Of a stretch of 7,344 bases of DNA, positions 6,145-7,344 are shown piece after piece. The notes beneath the pieces are model-generated. The model was given only the letters and a program-made list of their open reading frames with translations, was not told where the DNA came from and made no database searches. The stretch's first letter is position 1. Each line of letters starts with the position of its first letter. The DNA lies in assembly GCA_903893085.1 (NCBI GenBank), contig CAITKS010000150.1, positions 1 through 7,344 on the forward strand, written 5' to 3'. The position numbers were made by a program, and so were the translations under genes. Source of the DNA: an uncultured Actinomycetes bacterium (lineage in GTDB: Bacteria; Actinomycetota; Actinomycetes; Nanopelagicales; Nanopelagicaceae).

Positions 6145-7344
6145 ATGATCAGAACGACTCGTCGGAAGTTTCTCGTAACTTCCGCGGTGATGGCTGCAAC
6201 CGCGCTCTCACTCTCTGTAATGCCGGCACAAGCAATTTCGCCGCGTTCAGAAGTAGGCGTGACTTCAACCGCAATCAAACTTGGCATCACTTTGCCAATG
6301 ACTGGCTCAGCTAGCTATGGATACAACCAACTCCCTGGAGCGATGAAGGCATATTTTGATTATGTCAACGCAAACGGTGGAGTAAATGGTCGCAAGATCA
6401 GCCTCGTTGTAAAAAATGACGGCTACCTTCCAAAGCAGGCAATTCAAAATACTCAAGATTTAATTGGTAAAGATAAGGTCATGGCAGTTATCGGAGCACT
6501 TGGAACAGCAAACAATAAGGCTGTTGCATCTGCGGTAAACCTTGGCCGCCGCGGAATTCCAAGCCTCCTTATCAATACAGGATTCAGCGGATTCAATGAT
6601 CGCAAAGCATTCCCAACTTCATCAACAATCTTGCCTTCATACGTCATGGAAGCAAAGATGATGAGTAAGTACGCTAAAGACACTTACCCAGGCAAGAAAG
6701 TTTGCTTGTTGTATCAGGATGATGACTTTGGTGATGACGCACTTGTCGGCTTCGATAAGTCACACGGTGACCTCGACTTCGCAGTCAAGATTGCATACCC
6801 ATCACTTTCACAAGGTGTAGCTGGCGTTCCAGATTCATGGATCACTAAGTTCAAGGCCGGCGGCTGCGAAGTGCAGATCATCTTCGGTGTTGCAAGTGCA
6901 ACCTTGTACACAATCTTGGCTGCTGTAAAAGCACAGTACGCACCTAAGTGGATTCTTGGTTCAGTTGGTGCCGATATTGGTTCAATTAACCCAGCCACAG
7001 TGCCTTACGTAACTGGCGCTACATCACTGTCATTCATGCCATCTGTTGTAGATCCAAAGGATGAATACGTTGAACTGTTCAAGGAAATTAATACCAAGTA
7101 CAACGCCGGCGCTAAGTTCACTAGCTGGGCACTCATTGGTATGAACAACGCATTCATTGCAGTGCAAGCGCTAAAGGCAGCTGGTAAGAACCCAACTCGC
7201 AAATCGCTTCTCGCAGCAATCGATGCGGGTGGTTCTAAGTTCCCTAACGCAGCACTTGTTCCTTTGAATTATTCAAAGACAAGCAACGTTGGTCTAAATG
7301 GATACTGGTTCGGTACTTTCAATAAGACCGGCGACTTGGTTCCA
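6145..7344 (+). CDS. ABC transporter substrate-binding protein, LivJ/LivK-like, 3' end beyond window
   Basis: A 400-codon open frame from ATG 6145 to the right edge with no stop; the family usually has 370-440 residues, so little is missing. It is a type I periplasmic-binding fold protein (Peripla_BP_6, receptor family ligand-binding type) that captures the solute outside the membrane for LivHM. The N-terminus has a twin-arginine-like signal, TTRRKFL (4-10), a hydrophobic stretch to about 26 and a likely signal peptidase I site after AQA (28-30). There is no lipobox Cys. The mature part begins with IKLGITLPMTGSAS (44-57) and continues with PGAMKAYFDYVNANGGVNGRK (about 64-84), VMAVIGALGT (112-121) and the second-lobe start KVCLLYQDDDFGDDAL (185-200), all family-typical. 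Its only two cysteines are C187 and C241, which might pair. Lys codons are 23 AAG to 8 AAA, against 5 to 8 in livF, consistent with high expression. Ligand cannot be read from the sequence. Confidence 0.93.
   Translation, partial: MIRTTRRKFLVTSAVMAATALSLSVMPAQAISPRSEVGVTSTAIKLGITLPMTGSASYGYNQLPGAMKAYFDYVNANGGVNGRKISLVVKNDGYLPKQAIQNTQDLIGKDKVMAVIGALGTANNKAVASAVNLGRRGIPSLLINTGFSGFNDRKAFPTSSTILPSYVMEAKMMSKYAKDTYPGKKVCLLYQDDDFGDDALVGFDKSHGDLDFAVKIAYPSLSQGVAGVPDSWITKFKAGGCEVQIIFGVASATLYTILAAVKAQYAPKWILGSVGADIGSINPATVPYVTGATSLSFMPSVVDPKDEYVELFKEINTKYNAGAKFTSWALIGMNNAFIAVQALKAAGKNPTRKSLLAAIDAGGSKFPNAALVPLNYSKTSNVGLNGYWFGTFNKTGDLVP

Noticed and set aside
6131..6148. Mini-frame ATG GAA GGA AAA ATA TGA overlapping the binding-protein start
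   Set aside because: Its ATG-GAAGGA is simply the Shine-Dalgarno region of the real gene, it has no site of its own, and five codons carry no leader-peptide pattern such as repeated regulatory amino acids.

Overview
The window reads as ordinary bacterial operon DNA, almost certainly from an actinobacterium. All genes lie on the + strand and are packed with 4-base, 1-base and 2- to 3-base junctions. The glmS - acpS - alr order is the cell-wall/housekeeping neighbourhood typical of Actinobacteria, but base composition is moderate (sample lines counted by hand give about 40-50% GC). A low-GC, streamlined lineage such as the freshwater acI group (Nanopelagicales) would fit; this lineage call is inference from gene order, compactness and GC, not from a database match.

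Positions 1-2717 hold precursor-supply genes: the 3' end of glmS (glucosamine-6-phosphate synthase, for UDP-GlcNAc), a PAP2-family membrane phosphatase, acpS (holo-ACP synthase) and alr (alanine racemase, for D-Ala). In many actinobacteria an NAD(P)HX epimerase/dehydratase gene (nnr) lies between acpS and alr, and tsaE lies near alr. Neither is seen here: acpS and alr overlap directly, and alr runs straight into a transporter.

Positions 2714-7344 hold a complete branched-chain-amino-acid-type (LIV/HAAT) ABC importer in the order livG-livF-livH-livM-substrate-binding protein. livG overlaps alr by ATGA, so cell-wall and transport genes probably share a transcript. The binding-protein gene stands apart: it follows a 78-base gap with an inverted repeat, has the only clean Shine-Dalgarno sequence, uses a more biased codon set, and runs off the right edge after 400 codons. 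It is the only sizeable coding frame needed to fill 6145-7344.

No unknown system is evident. The points most worth a second look are: (1) an abrupt composition change inside livM at about 5671, where GC3 rises from about 47% to about 77% with the reading frame intact, suggesting a recombined segment or an assembly join; (2) a degenerate ABC signature in LivG (LAYPD), predicting one non-canonical ATP site in the LivG/LivF pair; (3) a twin-arginine-like signal peptide with no lipobox on the binding protein, unexpected if the host is a monoderm; (4) an inverted repeat with 21-bp centre spacing just upstream of that gene.
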